A DNA stretch of 64,000 nucleotides from Diplonema japonicum (GCA_964019335.1 OZ025658.1:1-64000); one strand, 5' to 3'; shown: positions 42,397-52,607, counted from the stretch's first letter. Notes: generated by a model from the letters alone, not told the origin. Numbers and translations are program-made.

Positions 42397-43164
42397 TTAA
42401 TGTTTCCGTCTTCTCTTGCGGATCACGAGCAAGGCAACCAGAACGACCCCAGGGACCATCCCAATAAGGTACACCAAGTAATACGTGTTGAAGATCGGCT
42501 GGGCTGTCTGCCGTATTTGTTGTGTAACAGCAGGGAACGGTGAAGGTGAAGGGCCGGACGTCGCGGTTGGGGGTGACCGCGACACCTGGCAGGTAGTGAG
42601 GTACGAGATGTTCGGGAAGCCTTCCTTCAGATATGCGTTCCCCTCCTTGGCAAGCCTGCCCGTTTCCACACCATTCTTCTTGTTGAAGGCGTGTATGTCC
42701 CCGTACTCTGTTGACCACGCTGCGATGGCATCGAAGCCTTCTACGACAAGGCCGAAGGGTGTTTCCCAAGGTGACTTCCCAAGCCTTTTATTGGCTCTGT
42801 GTGTAATAAACACCTGCGTTGTTCTGCTGTGGGAACCGCTTCCCGCAAAGCTCATGTACCCTTTGCCAAAGGCTATCTCTTTGTTCACGTCATCTTTGAT
42901 TCTTTTGAACCTCTTCCATTTCTCCGACGGCTCCGCGGGCAGCCCGAACTGACACAGAAACCCCTTCACATTCCTAAATAACCCCACTCCATTGTAAAAC
43001 CCACTTTCTACCAAGTCCAAAAACCTCTCGGCGCCAAGCTGCGACCACTCCTCGTGCACTTCGATCGTCAGGTTTCCCGTCGTGCTCCCACATGTTACGT
43101 ACTTTATTGCCGCTGTTGGCACCATCATGCACAGCACTATCACCAGTAACATCATCTTCATCAT
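42397..43164 (-). CDS. Membrane-anchored cyclophilin-like protein
   Basis: Single-exon frame of 255 aa. A signal peptide (MMKMMLLVIVLCMMVPTAAI) is followed by a cyclophilin-type beta-barrel: GNLTIEVHEEWSQLGAERFL, FYNGVGLFRNVKGFLCQFG, GYMSFAGSGSHSRTTQVFI, FGLVVEGFDAI. The catalytic Arg of the usual FHRVI motif is present as FRN, but the Gln/Phe/Trp pattern is altered, so prolyl isomerase activity is uncertain. A Ser/Pro-rich stalk and one membrane helix (YYLVYLIGMVPGVVLVALLV) with a basic RKRRRKH tail give type I topology. Similar proteins are common in protists. The ATG follows TTCTAG at ~43,178 with an A-rich leader, a plausible trans-splice acceptor. Spacing to the neighbouring STIMATE-like gene is 87 nt. 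Confidence 0.85.
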   Translation of the reverse strand: MMKMMLLVIVLCMMVPTAAIKYVTCGSTTGNLTIEVHEEWSQLGAERFLDLVESGFYNGVGLFRNVKGFLCQFGLPAEPSEKWKRFKRIKDDVNKEIAFGKGYMSFAGSGSHSRTTQVFITHRANKRLGKSPWETPFGLVVEGFDAIAAWSTEYGDIHAFNKKNGVETGRLAKEGNAYLKEGFPNISYLTTCQVSRSPPTATSGPSPSPFPAVTQQIRQTAQPIFNTYYLVYLIGMVPGVVLVALLVIRKRRRKH

Positions 43165-43436
43165 TTTCTTCTTTTTCCCTAGAAAGGTGGTTGCTGTGTC
43201 TTTGTTTGCAAGTGTCATATCAAGTATGGCTACGCTGTACCGTTGGTGAAAAAGGTTAAGGGTTATATTTGAACAGGAGGAGGGAACAAAAAGCTAAAAA
43301 GGGGGGGAAGGGGGAGAAGTGTTATCATCGACTCATCGCCTGTTAAATAAAAAAAAAAGAGTACGGGGGTAGATGTTTAAGTTCAATTTATATAAACAAA
43401 AAATTCGCAAAGCCCCCAATCCGTAGGGTTCCCCCC

Positions 43437-44586
43437 TCAGTCCCAGTACGGCAAGCCGTACCACTGCTCGGGTCGCAGGTAGTGGTAGCTCTTGTCAAGC
43501 TTTCGTATCTCAGCCATGTCCTCGTCGTCAAGGGTCAGCAGTGCGCCAGTCTGAAGGTTGCTCTTCATCTCCGATTCATGAAGAGTCATGGGCCTGAAGA
43601 AATGGTGAAAAATAAAACATGAACCCACATACATAGTGGCGACACCCCTTTGGGTGCACCATTGTAGGCAGACAGCTGCCACGCCTCCTGGGTCGGCTTT
43701 GAGACCATGCTTGGTGGCGATCTGGGTAATGATGGCTGCGGCCGTTTTGACAGCATACCTTATGGAGCACAGGGTGGTGGAGAACCTTTATCTCGTCCTT
43801 GCCCACGAACTCGCCGTAGCCGAGCGGTGAGTAAGCTTGGAACTGGATCTTGTTCATCTTGCAGTATTTTAGCAAACCCCATTGCTGGCAGTAAGGGTGG
43901 GACTCATGCTGCACCACAGCAGGCCTCACGTCCGTCCCGCAGAGAAGTTCATGGAGAAGCTGCACCTGCGTGTTGCACACGCCGATGTTCTTCACCAAAC
44001 CGGCTTTTTGGCACTCGACCATTGCGGCCCATGTTTCATGGATGGTGACCTTCATGTCAAGGTGAGGGGGGGGCCATGTCCCGTCAAGCTCGCTCCACTT
44101 CACCCCCGTCACCTTGGTGCATTGATCTGGTTCGTATTCCATGCTGAGGCCGGGTTTGTGAAGATCTTCCTCCTCGAAAGGTACATGGACGAAAGCGGTG
44201 GGCCAGTGCATAAGGTACAGGTCCACATAATCAACCTGCAGGTCTAGTAGCGTCTTCTCCAAAGCCTGCCTAACGTGTTCTTTTCTGTGGTACGGGTTGT
44301 TGAGTTTTGATGAGATCCACATCTCGTCCCGTGTGACGAGGCCTCCTTCGATGGCCTCCTTCACAGCCTCGCCTATCTCAGCTTCGTTGAGGTAGTTCTG
44401 TGCACAGTCCAGCATCCTGCCACCTGCTTTGATCCATTTCAGAACGTTCGCTTTCATATCGCCTGGTTGTGCCTTCTGTGTCAGCCTCGTGCCTGTGAAC
44501 GTTCCAAGGCCTATCATAGGCATCCTCTTCTCGTATCCTGTTGCAAGCTGCGCCGTAGGCAGTGTGGGTGGTTGAGGATCCGCCAT
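43437..44586 (-). CDS. Aldo-keto reductase
   Basis: Three exons (44586-43759, 43721-43633, 43593-43437) with introns of 37 and 39 nt encode 357 aa. The tetrad is visible: Asp and Tyr in MLDCAQNYLNEAEIG, Lys in WISSKLNNPYH and His in LYLMHWPTAF. NIGVCNTQVQLL and VQHESHPYCQQ are the usual cofactor-side segments. Intron 1 must be removed through the second possible AG (CCCAG) to give HKIATKHGL and restore the NADP-binding tail; intron 2 splits Met in VATMPMT. The enzyme reduces carbonyls with NADPH. The hydrophobic stretch that seems to extend the N-terminus (MKSFFLFFVSLFL) translates the upstream pyrimidine tract, so the start at 44,586 is preferred over a signal-peptide version. Confidence 0.9.
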
Positions 44587-44813
44587 GCTGGCTTGCTTCT
44601 GTGATGGGGTATGGCTAGCGAAGACGAGGGGTAAAAAAAGAGAAACAAAAAATAGGAAAAAAGACTTCACTATGACGAGAGGTGTGCGAGAAGTGCAACG
44701 ACTGAAGAAAAGAAAGGGGGGGAAACGAAACCCCGACAGTGGAATGAAAAGTAAAAAAAAAAAAAGAAAACATGGGGTAAGTCACAGCGTGCCAAACGGC
44801 CACACTCCCATGT

Positions 44814-44845
<32 letters not shown>

Positions 44846-45273
44846 CTTCTTTTTCTTTTTAAATCAGAACAAAAAAAAGGACCAACTTGGGTTGGTCTAG
44901 AAAGGACAACAGGATTGGGAATTGAATGGTGAGAGCACAAGGGAAAAAAAAAAAAAAAAAAAAAAGACGGAAGCCCGAAGAAAAGCACATTCCTTTCATT
45001 TTATCAAAAATTCTTCTCTTTTTTTTTTTTTTTACTCTTCTTTTTTTTTGTTTCGATGCTTCATTTTGCAGATTTTGCATTCTCCGGTCACTCTTATCTT
45101 CGACGAAAATTCGCATACGAGAAAAAGCGTGAAGAAAAACGAGCGTCAACGGCGTTTTTTTCTTTCCTTTTTTTTTTTCTTTTGCAACAAAAAAAAAGAT
45201 CGAATAGGGAAAGAAGAAGAAAAAAAATTTTTAAAAAAGAAAAACGTTGGACGGTGACGATATTGCGATCTCT
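44587..45273. other. Spacer containing a spliced-leader acceptor and A/T tracts
   Basis: The first ~75 nt hold the acceptor region listed separately. The rest is poly-A/T with no gene. Confidence 0.65.
44599..44660 (-). promoter_or_regulatory. Candidate trans-splice acceptor of the aldo-keto reductase gene
   Basis: On the coding strand a pyrimidine-rich tract (TTTTTGTTTCTCTTTTTTTA and on) ends in ATCACAG. Then 12 nt lead to the ATG. Position and composition fit spliced-leader addition; a 5'UTR cis-intron is the alternative. Confidence 0.55.
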
Positions 45274-46731
45274 CTATTTCTTGTTGTACCAATGTTTGCC
45301 CTCCTTAAGGTCCGCTGTGACCTTAGTGATCCACTCAGACGCGTCGCCCTGAAGCTTTGGCATATTCTCTGTATCCGTGATATCTGCCTTTCCTCGAAGA
45401 ATGGCAAAGGAGTTAACAATATCCTGCTGCAGATGATTCAACTCAAGCGCAGCCTCGGCTTTTGCATGAGCGGGCCCAAGCGACTTAGGTGCATCAGGAA
45501 GGTGCATAGGACAATCCGTTCGCGGTGACTCTTCAGAGAGGATATCCTCAAACGTTGTGGACCATGCGTCTCGCTTTGTCAGAAAATCCTCAAAACCAAA
45601 GAGTTTCTTCATTGTGGAGAGAACGCTTGTCGCGTCGAATTCGCTGTTTGAAAAGGGTTTGTTCCCATCGGTAATAACCTGCCCTTTTTTAAGCCAAGGT
45701 GAGATTGCAATGACAGGGATACGGGGGCCTAAGCGTGTGAAGTCAAACTGATCGGGAAACGACTTCGAATCGTCAGGAGCAGGGATGTCAGTAGGCGTGG
45801 GCACATGATCGTAGAACCCACCATGTTCATCAAACGTGACGATCAGCAAGGTCTCGTTCCACTGAGGCCCGGCTCTGATCATCTCATACACGTCCTTCAT
45901 GATGGCCTCGCCGAGGCGGACGTCATGGTCAGGGTGGTAGTCGTTCGAACCTTCGTTGGAAGTCTTGTTCACGAACCACCTTGGGTTAACCCACGAAAAA
46001 GCAGGGAGGTCCCCATTCTTGATATCCCTCTTGAATTCCCACCAATCGTGTACCTTCTCCGGGTTTGTCGTTAGCTTCTCAATGAACGCCATTTCAAGCG
46101 GTGCGTCCGCGTAGTAGAACCTCCAATCCAACCCAACCGACTCCATCTGGTCGAAAATAGTCTTCCCGAAGTACAGACCTGTGTCGGGGTGGGGGTACGA
46201 TGTTTCCGTGTCTCCCTTTGATGTCCCCATCAACTGGAACAAACGGTTCGGCCATGTCGGGCCGGGGACGGAGCAGAACCAACGGTCGAAAACGTTGAAC
46301 TCCTGCGCAAGGGCGGACAGGACAGGAAGACGGCTGTTGTTGAAGCTCCCCATGACCGTGGTGGGGTCATGTACCCTGCGACGCTCCCATTCAACGAAAC
46401 CGTCCATCTCCACTGTTTTCATCCCTTCGTTGATCCCCTTCTGTCCGTATATCTTGCTGGTTGTCGATGGTGTGCTGTGGTCAGGGTCGAACGGTCCGAT
46501 GTACGGGCTGTCGTCATACACGAAGATCCTCGGGCTGTTCGGGACTGTTGTGTTCATTGGGTTTGATTCGTTCCCCTTCAGCCCGTTCACTTTGGGGTTC
46601 TTGAAAAAGCCCATCAGGTGGTCGAACGACCTGTTCTCCTCCATCAACAGCACCACATTCTTGATCTTCCCACCGTACCCCCCGTGCACCGAGGCGGCCG
46701 CAAACAGACACACTAATACCACGCTTCGCAT
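45274..46731 (-). CDS. Secreted phosphoesterase (phospholipase C/acid phosphatase-like)
   Basis: Single-exon frame of 485 aa. Signal peptide MRSVVLVCLFAAASVHGG is followed by the phosphoesterase family signatures: VVLLMEENRSFDHLMGFFK, then PGPTWPNRLFQLMGTS, HPDHDVRLGEA and IVTFDEHGGFYDHVPTP. The ENRSFDH and EHGGFYDH motifs supply the metal-binding and catalytic residues in non-specific phospholipases C and in bacterial/fungal AcpA-type acid phosphatases. The enzyme hydrolyses phosphate esters or phospholipids outside the cell or in an endosomal lumen. It lacks an obvious membrane anchor. The ATG is only 5 nt from a perfect acceptor CCCACAG preceded by a pyrimidine tract, the clearest candidate spliced-leader site in the window. 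The start is therefore secure; 80 nt separate it from the upstream cyclase stop. Confidence 0.92.
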   Translation of the reverse strand: MRSVVLVCLFAAASVHGGYGGKIKNVVLLMEENRSFDHLMGFFKNPKVNGLKGNESNPMNTTVPNSPRIFVYDDSPYIGPFDPDHSTPSTTSKIYGQKGINEGMKTVEMDGFVEWERRRVHDPTTVMGSFNNSRLPVLSALAQEFNVFDRWFCSVPGPTWPNRLFQLMGTSKGDTETSYPHPDTGLYFGKTIFDQMESVGLDWRFYYADAPLEMAFIEKLTTNPEKVHDWWEFKRDIKNGDLPAFSWVNPRWFVNKTSNEGSNDYHPDHDVRLGEAIMKDVYEMIRAGPQWNETLLIVTFDEHGGFYDHVPTPTDIPAPDDSKSFPDQFDFTRLGPRIPVIAISPWLKKGQVITDGNKPFSNSEFDATSVLSTMKKLFGFEDFLTKRDAWSTTFEDILSEESPRTDCPMHLPDAPKSLGPAHAKAEAALELNHLQQDIVNSFAILRGKADITDTENMPKLQGDASEWITKVTADLKEGKHWYNKK

Positions 46732-46736
46732 GTTTC

Positions 46737-46765
46737 CTGTGGGAAAGTGAGGATGAAAATAAGAA
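46737..46765 (-). promoter_or_regulatory. Strong candidate trans-splice acceptor of the phosphoesterase gene
   Basis: Coding-strand ATTTTCATCCTCACTTTCCC runs into ACAG, then GAAAC and the ATG. An 80-nt intergenic gap leaves no room for a conventional promoter, so spliced-leader addition is the natural reading. Confidence 0.65.
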
Positions 46766-46811
46766 TAAAAAGAGAAGAAACAAAAAAAGAAAACATATTT
46801 CTTATTAGACA

Positions 46812-49800
46812 TTAAGACTTTCGTGTAAATGTACTTGCGGACGGGAGGGTGCTCTTCCGTCTTGCGAACTTCCTCGAATCGAATGAGCGGTGTCGGGAGG
46901 TACGCTTCACGAGCGCCATGTTTTGGCGAGGCGAGTCTTCTTTTGGGATCGTGCGTTGCTCTTCCTCGAATTCACGCAGCCAGCGCGTGAGAAAGACAAC
47001 CTTCGAGGAGGGGAAGAACTCGCGGAGGACCTCAAGGACAGATATCTGGCCGTCTCTGTCTTTATCGAATCTCTTGAAGAGGCGTTCGTCGAACACATCG
47101 CCGCCCAACAGGAAGTTTGTATTGCCGATCACCTCGTTCATGTGCACCATCCCGCTGTTGTCCGTGTCGATCTCTTGGAAGTCCACCACCAGACGTCTGG
47201 CGTCGGATTCGTTGAAGACACCCTTCAACACTCTGCTGCTCTTCCGTCTTGAGAACTTCTTTCTCGCCGACACCACAACATCAGGGGCTGCAAAATTTAC
47301 CGACTTCAGCCTGTCCTCGTCGATCACTAGGTCGTAGGCAGGTCTCATCACTTCCACCACCTTTTCCTGTTCCTCCGCGTTGTGGTACTGCAGCAACTTT
47401 ATGTCAAACCCGTTCTTCCCCAGCACGAGCTTGTTGTAGAGCTGCATCGCGAACTCGAGCACTTTCACCATCTCCGCCTGCACCAAAGGCTGCTGGTCGT
47501 CGCCGTTCATCGCAGCATGGATGGCCGCCGTCCTTCTCAGCATCTCCTGCAGCATTACCTCCAGCTTGTTCACCATTACCACCTTCCTTGCCTTTACAAC
47601 CATCTTCCCTTTCTCCAACTTTCCCGCGTTCACATCCCAAAACGTTGGCTGCATCCTGTTCACACCAACAACTGAGCTGCGTCGCCAGAAGTTCCACCGT
47701 TCGTCGACTGCTTTGGGCAGCACCGTGTGGATCGCCTCTGGTGTTGTGACGCCCCTCAGGTTCACGTCCCCTTTGCTGTGCACTGCATATGAAGCAAGGA
47801 TGCTGCCGCCCCTCTCGTCGTTCAGGCGTGTTATCTCAGTGAAGGCAGCAAACCCGACTACAATTTCGCCGCCCTTCCCAGTGCCGGATATCCTTGCAGC
47901 TAGGTTCACCATGGGGCCGAAGTAGTCCGCTCTAAGAGTCACGGGGTCCTGCTGTACTTTGGGCCTCCCTTGGTTGAACCCCATGCGCACACGTGGGCCA
48001 TCGAATATTTTGACGCTGTTTTTGTAGAACGGTTCAGACTCTGGCTGACATCTTATCCATTCGTGCCAAGAGGCTTTTAGTAGTTCCGTTTGGCTTTCAC
48101 TGCACCACTCAAGGGCATCTAGCACACTAGAGAACGCCATCATGAAGGCGTCGCCCTCTGTCTTGACCTCGTACGCGTTGCACCGTGCACCCACTTGGCG
48201 GAGGATCCTGTTGTGCTTCGTGATACAATCTTTCATCACATCCGCGTTTCCGTCCCACAGACGTGTGGAGCCCTGGATGTCAGAGAAAGCAAGGGTCACA
48301 AGACCCATTGGGGGGACCTGCACCTTGGACGCATCATGCAGATGCATCATGCGGTACTCGTGTATAGATAGCACGTGGGAGGCCACCTTGAGGTCCGCTA
48401 TCATTATGGGCACCTTCTTCGAGACTGCTAACAACTTCCTGCTATGTTCTTCTGTAATCTTCGGCGTCTGCGTCTCGGGAGCCTCTTTCTTCGTCACCTC
48501 CATCCATGGCGACAGAATGGCCTTTGTAACTGCCTCGTTACTCCACACCTCCTCTCTGTACCGCAGCTCTGATGGGAGCAATTGGAAGACTGTTTCAGGT
48601 TTCGAGATGCCTTTAAGCTGCTTCTCCCCGAGTGGAGTAACCGCCATCTCGTCGGTGAGCAGGTTCAGGCGCGACAGTTGGTTGAAGGCAGCTGTTCCGA
48701 TCACAGTGCTCCCTCCCTTGCCAAGGGCGGAGATCCTTGCTGCTAGGTTCACAGAGGGACCGAAATAGTCCATCCTGCCTGACACGACGTCTGCCTGGCA
48801 GTCAGGGTCGCAGATGTTGAACCCCATCCTGACGCGCAGCCCGTAGAACACCGACACGTACTCCCGCTCTGCTGTGTTGTAGTCGTACACAGCTGACGCA
48901 ACTGGCTGCTGAAGAATACACTCTGGCCACTCTACCTTGAGCAAGTGCCTCTGCACGTACATGCACCAGCTCAGAGCTAGCGCTACATCTTGAAAGGCCA
49001 CCATGAATGCATCACCTTCCGTCTTCACCTCGTAGCCTTGGAAGAGCTCGATTGCCTTCCTCATCAGATTGTTGTGAAGCTGCAAGGCGATAGTCATCCC
49101 CCGCATCTCCTGGTCCCATAGCTCAGTGCTGCCCTGTACGTCTGTGAAGACCAGCGTCAGCACACCCTCTGGTGCGGGCTTTAAGAAGACAGGATCGTTC
49201 GCCTGCATCAGTTCGCCTTCCAGTGTTTCAAGCAGCTTGGTGTTTAGGCTTTCGATGGACTTAACCTTTCTGTACTGTCGTTTATGCGTGTTCTGTAAAG
49301 AGCCCTCCCACCACCGGGGCATGCTCGGAGGCGACCCCATCGCGAACAGTATCCTTCTGGAATTCAAAGAGAAGGGCAGCATGGATTGGGCGGTCAGTTT
49401 CTTCAAAGGCTTTTCCATGAATTGGAGCGTGCTCAAGATGGATATGCTTTGGTTGTCTTCCTCTGTCAATAAGAGGTCGTTGTAAACAGCAGAGGAAACC
49501 AACATCTCGCCAGGGTGCGCTGCCTCGCAGAGGGTAGCTGCTGCAGCGATGCATTCGCCTCGGTAGGAGTACCGCATGGTGGTGAGGTCTAGACGGCGGG
49601 TTGTGTAACCAGCAGAGACACCCATTCGGAGCCGCGGACCGTTCATGCAGTAACCTCCGTAAGCATCTTCCAACTGAGGGTACACGTTGTCAACGACAGA
49701 GGACCAGCTGGCATCGTTGCAAGCAATACACACAGCAACGCACCATGCAATGCACTCATGAACGTTACAAAAGACATGCATCGAACGGAAGCGTTTGCAA

Positions 49801-50585
49801 ATACTCTCGTAAGCTCCGAGCTTGCTCTCAGACCTGAGAATCCTTTTGAACAGCTTACTGACATGTTTTTGATCCTTGCAAAGATCGTGCGTGCCCGGAA
49901 CATCCACCATTACAATAAAGACAGGCGACTCTGCCAACGGTGCAGGCGGCCCCTCTGTGATGAACGTCATCAGAAAATCATCGTTCAGCCGCATGATGTT
50001 CCGTTCACACGATTGGGAGTACGACATGAACTGGCGAAGCGTTGACGGGAGGTGCTTGTACTTACGTGTTCGTCTTATAAGATGGGACCGTTCGTGTTCA
50101 AGAAGTACCTGCGTGCTGATGTCTCTTTGAAGGCGTTCGAAAGACACACGGAGGACCTCGTGACGATCTTCTTTCGCGTCAGAAATGGATTTGTGAAACG
50201 CTTTTAACTCCGCGAGCTCGTCACGTAACGTTTCCAGCCTTTCTCTGACAACCGTGCCTGGTTGGGCTGCCATTGCGGACCGGGTGAAAGGTGAATCATC
50301 GATATCCGGCCACATCACAGAGTGGGGCTTGCTAGGAACAACAAGCTTGCTGCGGCGTTCTCTCGTTTTCTCGTTTCGGTGTTGGACGTCGTTCTTCAGG
50401 CATTCTACGATGTTTGAGTGTTCCTCGCTTGCTTTTTTGTGGACCTCTAGTCTCTCCTTTAAAGTGCTAAGTACCTTCGGTGCTGGCATGCTTCTCACTG
50501 CAGAGAGTTGGTCCTCTACATTCTTCACCCTGGTCGACAGCGCTTTTGGTGGCGGGTGGGGGTTATGTGGGCCATTTGTCATCAT
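46812..50585 (-). CDS. Triple-domain class III nucleotide cyclase with EF-hands
   Basis: A 1257-aa frame with no intron. Cyclase domain 1 (~220-420) is degenerate: one metal Asp (VDVPG) but no second Asp or Asn/Arg pair. Domain 2 (~475-670) is complete: FTDVQGSTELW (Asp482), EVKTEGDAF (Lys521, Asp525), MDYFG (Asp606), SVNLAARIS (Asn613, Arg617). Domain 3 (~760-955) likewise has FSDIQGSTRLW (Asp769), EVKTEGDAF (Lys808, Asp812) and ADYFGPMVNLAARIS (Asp887, Asn894, Arg898). The Lys/Asp pair specifies ATP, so cAMP is the expected product. A Lys/Arg-rich tail carries two EF-hands (IDTDNSGMVHMNE ~1139, FDKDRDGQISVLE ~1173), implying calcium control. There is no membrane segment or signal peptide, so the enzyme is soluble, unlike trypanosome receptor cyclases. 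Confidence 0.93.
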   Translation of the reverse strand: MMTNGPHNPHPPPKALSTRVKNVEDQLSAVRSMPAPKVLSTLKERLEVHKKASEEHSNIVECLKNDVQHRNEKTRERRSKLVVPSKPHSVMWPDIDDSPFTRSAMAAQPGTVVRERLETLRDELAELKAFHKSISDAKEDRHEVLRVSFERLQRDISTQVLLEHERSHLIRRTRKYKHLPSTLRQFMSYSQSCERNIMRLNDDFLMTFITEGPPAPLAESPVFIVMVDVPGTHDLCKDQKHVSKLFKRILRSESKLGAYESICKRFRSMHVFCNVHECIAWCVAVCIACNDASWSSVVDNVYPQLEDAYGGYCMNGPRLRMGVSAGYTTRRLDLTTMRYSYRGECIAAAATLCEAAHPGEMLVSSAVYNDLLLTEEDNQSISILSTLQFMEKPLKKLTAQSMLPFSLNSRRILFAMGSPPSMPRWWEGSLQNTHKRQYRKVKSIESLNTKLLETLEGELMQANDPVFLKPAPEGVLTLVFTDVQGSTELWDQEMRGMTIALQLHNNLMRKAIELFQGYEVKTEGDAFMVAFQDVALALSWCMYVQRHLLKVEWPECILQQPVASAVYDYNTAEREYVSVFYGLRVRMGFNICDPDCQADVVSGRMDYFGPSVNLAARISALGKGGSTVIGTAAFNQLSRLNLLTDEMAVTPLGEKQLKGISKPETVFQLLPSELRYREEVWSNEAVTKAILSPWMEVTKKEAPETQTPKITEEHSRKLLAVSKKVPIMIADLKVASHVLSIHEYRMMHLHDASKVQVPPMGLVTLAFSDIQGSTRLWDGNADVMKDCITKHNRILRQVGARCNAYEVKTEGDAFMMAFSSVLDALEWCSESQTELLKASWHEWIRCQPESEPFYKNSVKIFDGPRVRMGFNQGRPKVQQDPVTLRADYFGPMVNLAARISGTGKGGEIVVGFAAFTEITRLNDERGGSILASYAVHSKGDVNLRGVTTPEAIHTVLPKAVDERWNFWRRSSVVGVNRMQPTFWDVNAGKLEKGKMVVKARKVVMVNKLEVMLQEMLRRTAAIHAAMNGDDQQPLVQAEMVKVLEFAMQLYNKLVLGKNGFDIKLLQYHNAEEQEKVVEVMRPAYDLVIDEDRLKSVNFAAPDVVVSARKKFSRRKSSRVLKGVFNESDARRLVVDFQEIDTDNSGMVHMNEVIGNTNFLLGGDVFDERLFKRFDKDRDGQISVLEVLREFFPSSKVVFLTRWLREFEEEQRTIPKEDSPRQNMALVKRTSRHRSFDSRKFARRKSTLPSASTFTRKS

Positions 50586-51314
50586 TGCCCCTTTTCATAA
50601 CACTTTTTGTGGTTGTTGTAATTTTTTTTTTTTTTTTGGTAGAAAAAAAAAAAACATTTTGAAAAGGTTACATAAAAAAAAAATAAGTAAGGTGCCTGAC
50701 ATTCAAAAAAAACTCACACTCCTACCCACCCTTTCGCCTTTTCAAAAAAAAAACAAAAAAAAAAAAAAGTGACTTTCTTTTCCATTTTTCTTTTTTAATT
50801 CAAAGATTGGTGAGGGAGAGGGACTACATTTGGTTCTGTGAAAAACCAAAAGTTAAAAAAAAAGATTGAAGGGTTTTTTTTTTTTAAAAAAGAAGCAAAA
50901 AAAGAGAAGAAAGTGTCACTAAAACTTACAAGCAGCAAAAGAAAATACCTGTAATAAAATATCGGAGGTAAACCGTAGGAGGTAAAAAAGAAGTAGGGAA
51001 AGGGGATGTTGAGCAAGAAAGACACCCTCAAAAAGAAAATGGGGGGATAGAAGAATACAGAGTAGATCCTTTTCAAAAAAAAAAAAAAGAAAAATAAGTT
51101 GCCCCCCATTTTCCTTACCCCCAACATTTCTTTCGCATATTTCACCCCTCCTTTTTCTTTCTCCTGCCACTGCCACGCGAAAACAAAAAACTTTTTTTTT
51201 TTTACCCCGGTTTATTTTTTTTTATAAAAAAACCACGCACTATAAAGGTTTAAAAAAAAAAAAAGAGGAAATAAATGGAAGAAGAAAAAAAAAGAAAACC
51301 CACAACGAATTCAC
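50586..51314. other. Homopolymer-rich spacer
   Basis: A/T tracts; no gene recognised. Confidence 0.7.
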
Positions 51315-52607
51315 TCACAACTTGCTAGCAATGGGTTTCGGGGTCAGAGCTTTGAGGCCAGGGAGAGTCTTACCCTCCATTAGTTCGAGCGACGCGCCAC
51401 CACCTTTTTTTTTTTTTTTTTCTTCCCCCCCCAAAAAAAAACCTGTTGAAATATGAGACAGCTCCCCACCGTATCCTGACTTCTCCGCTGCTGCTGCGGA
51501 GTCCCCGCCACCAACTATGGAAAGCATTCCAGGGGTCTTTGCCATAGTGCGTGCAATAGCCCAAGTACCAGACCGGAAGTGGGTAAACTCAAACACACCG
51601 ACAGGCCCGTTCCATATGGCAGTTTTGCAAGCTGAGATAACGTCAACCATAAGATGTTCGGTTTTAGGGCCTACGTCGAGCGCCATGAGGTTTGCGGGGA
51701 TTTCAGGCCCGGAGGTGATGATGGGGTCAACATCCTCGAATTTCGCCGCGCACCTGTGGTCCACCGGGAGGACAATCTGCACGCCCTTTTTCTCGGCCTT
51801 CTTCAGGAGCTTATCAGCAAGCTTCACAATGTTCACCTCATTGCCCTTCTTGTCCTTGGAAACAGTTTCACATTTAGACTTCCCCACTGGGATATTCTTC
51901 GCTTTTAAGAAGGTGTACGCCATCGCACCGCCGATAATAAGCTTGTCGCAAGTTTCAATAAGATTGTCGAGAAGGAGGATTTTATCGGAAACCTTCGCGC
52001 CGCCGATAATGGCGCACATAGGACGGGGGGGGTTGGACAAAGCTGACGAGAAATAATCGATTTCTTTCTTCATTAAGTACCCGCATGCGCCTTGTCCGAG
52101 AAGCTTTGGGATGCCTGTCATACTAGCAGCGTTCCTGTGCGCTGTACCGAATGCGTCGGAAACGAATAAATCCCCATAAGACGCGAGGACCCTTGCCATC
52201 CCTTCGCGAAGCTCCTTGTCCTTGGACGATTCTGCTTTATGGAAACGAAGGTTCTCAAGAAGGATTACATCACATGGTTTCAATGCGGAACAATGCCCAT
52301 GTGCGTTCATGCAATCCTCTGCAAACAGTACATCCTGTGAAAGAAGTTGTGAAAGCCTGTCGGCAACAGGCCTCAAAGAGTATTGCGCCTCGTACCCGAT
52401 CCCCTTCGGCCTTCCCAAATGGCTCATCAAGATTACGGAACCTCCCTCTTCAATCACCTTTTTAATTGTTGGTATGGCGCCTCTTATCCTCAGATCGTTC
52501 TTTACGAGGCCATCCTTCACCGGTACGTTGAAATCCACCCTCATGAGGACCCTTTTGCCCTTCACGTTCAAGTCGTCGATCGACTGCTTTCCAAAGTTTC
52601 CTGCAGA

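Noticed and set aside
43740..43760. Apparent frameshift in the aldo-keto reductase gene
   Set aside because: A 37-nt GTATG-CCCAG intron explains the frame change and restores the family motif HKIATKHGL.
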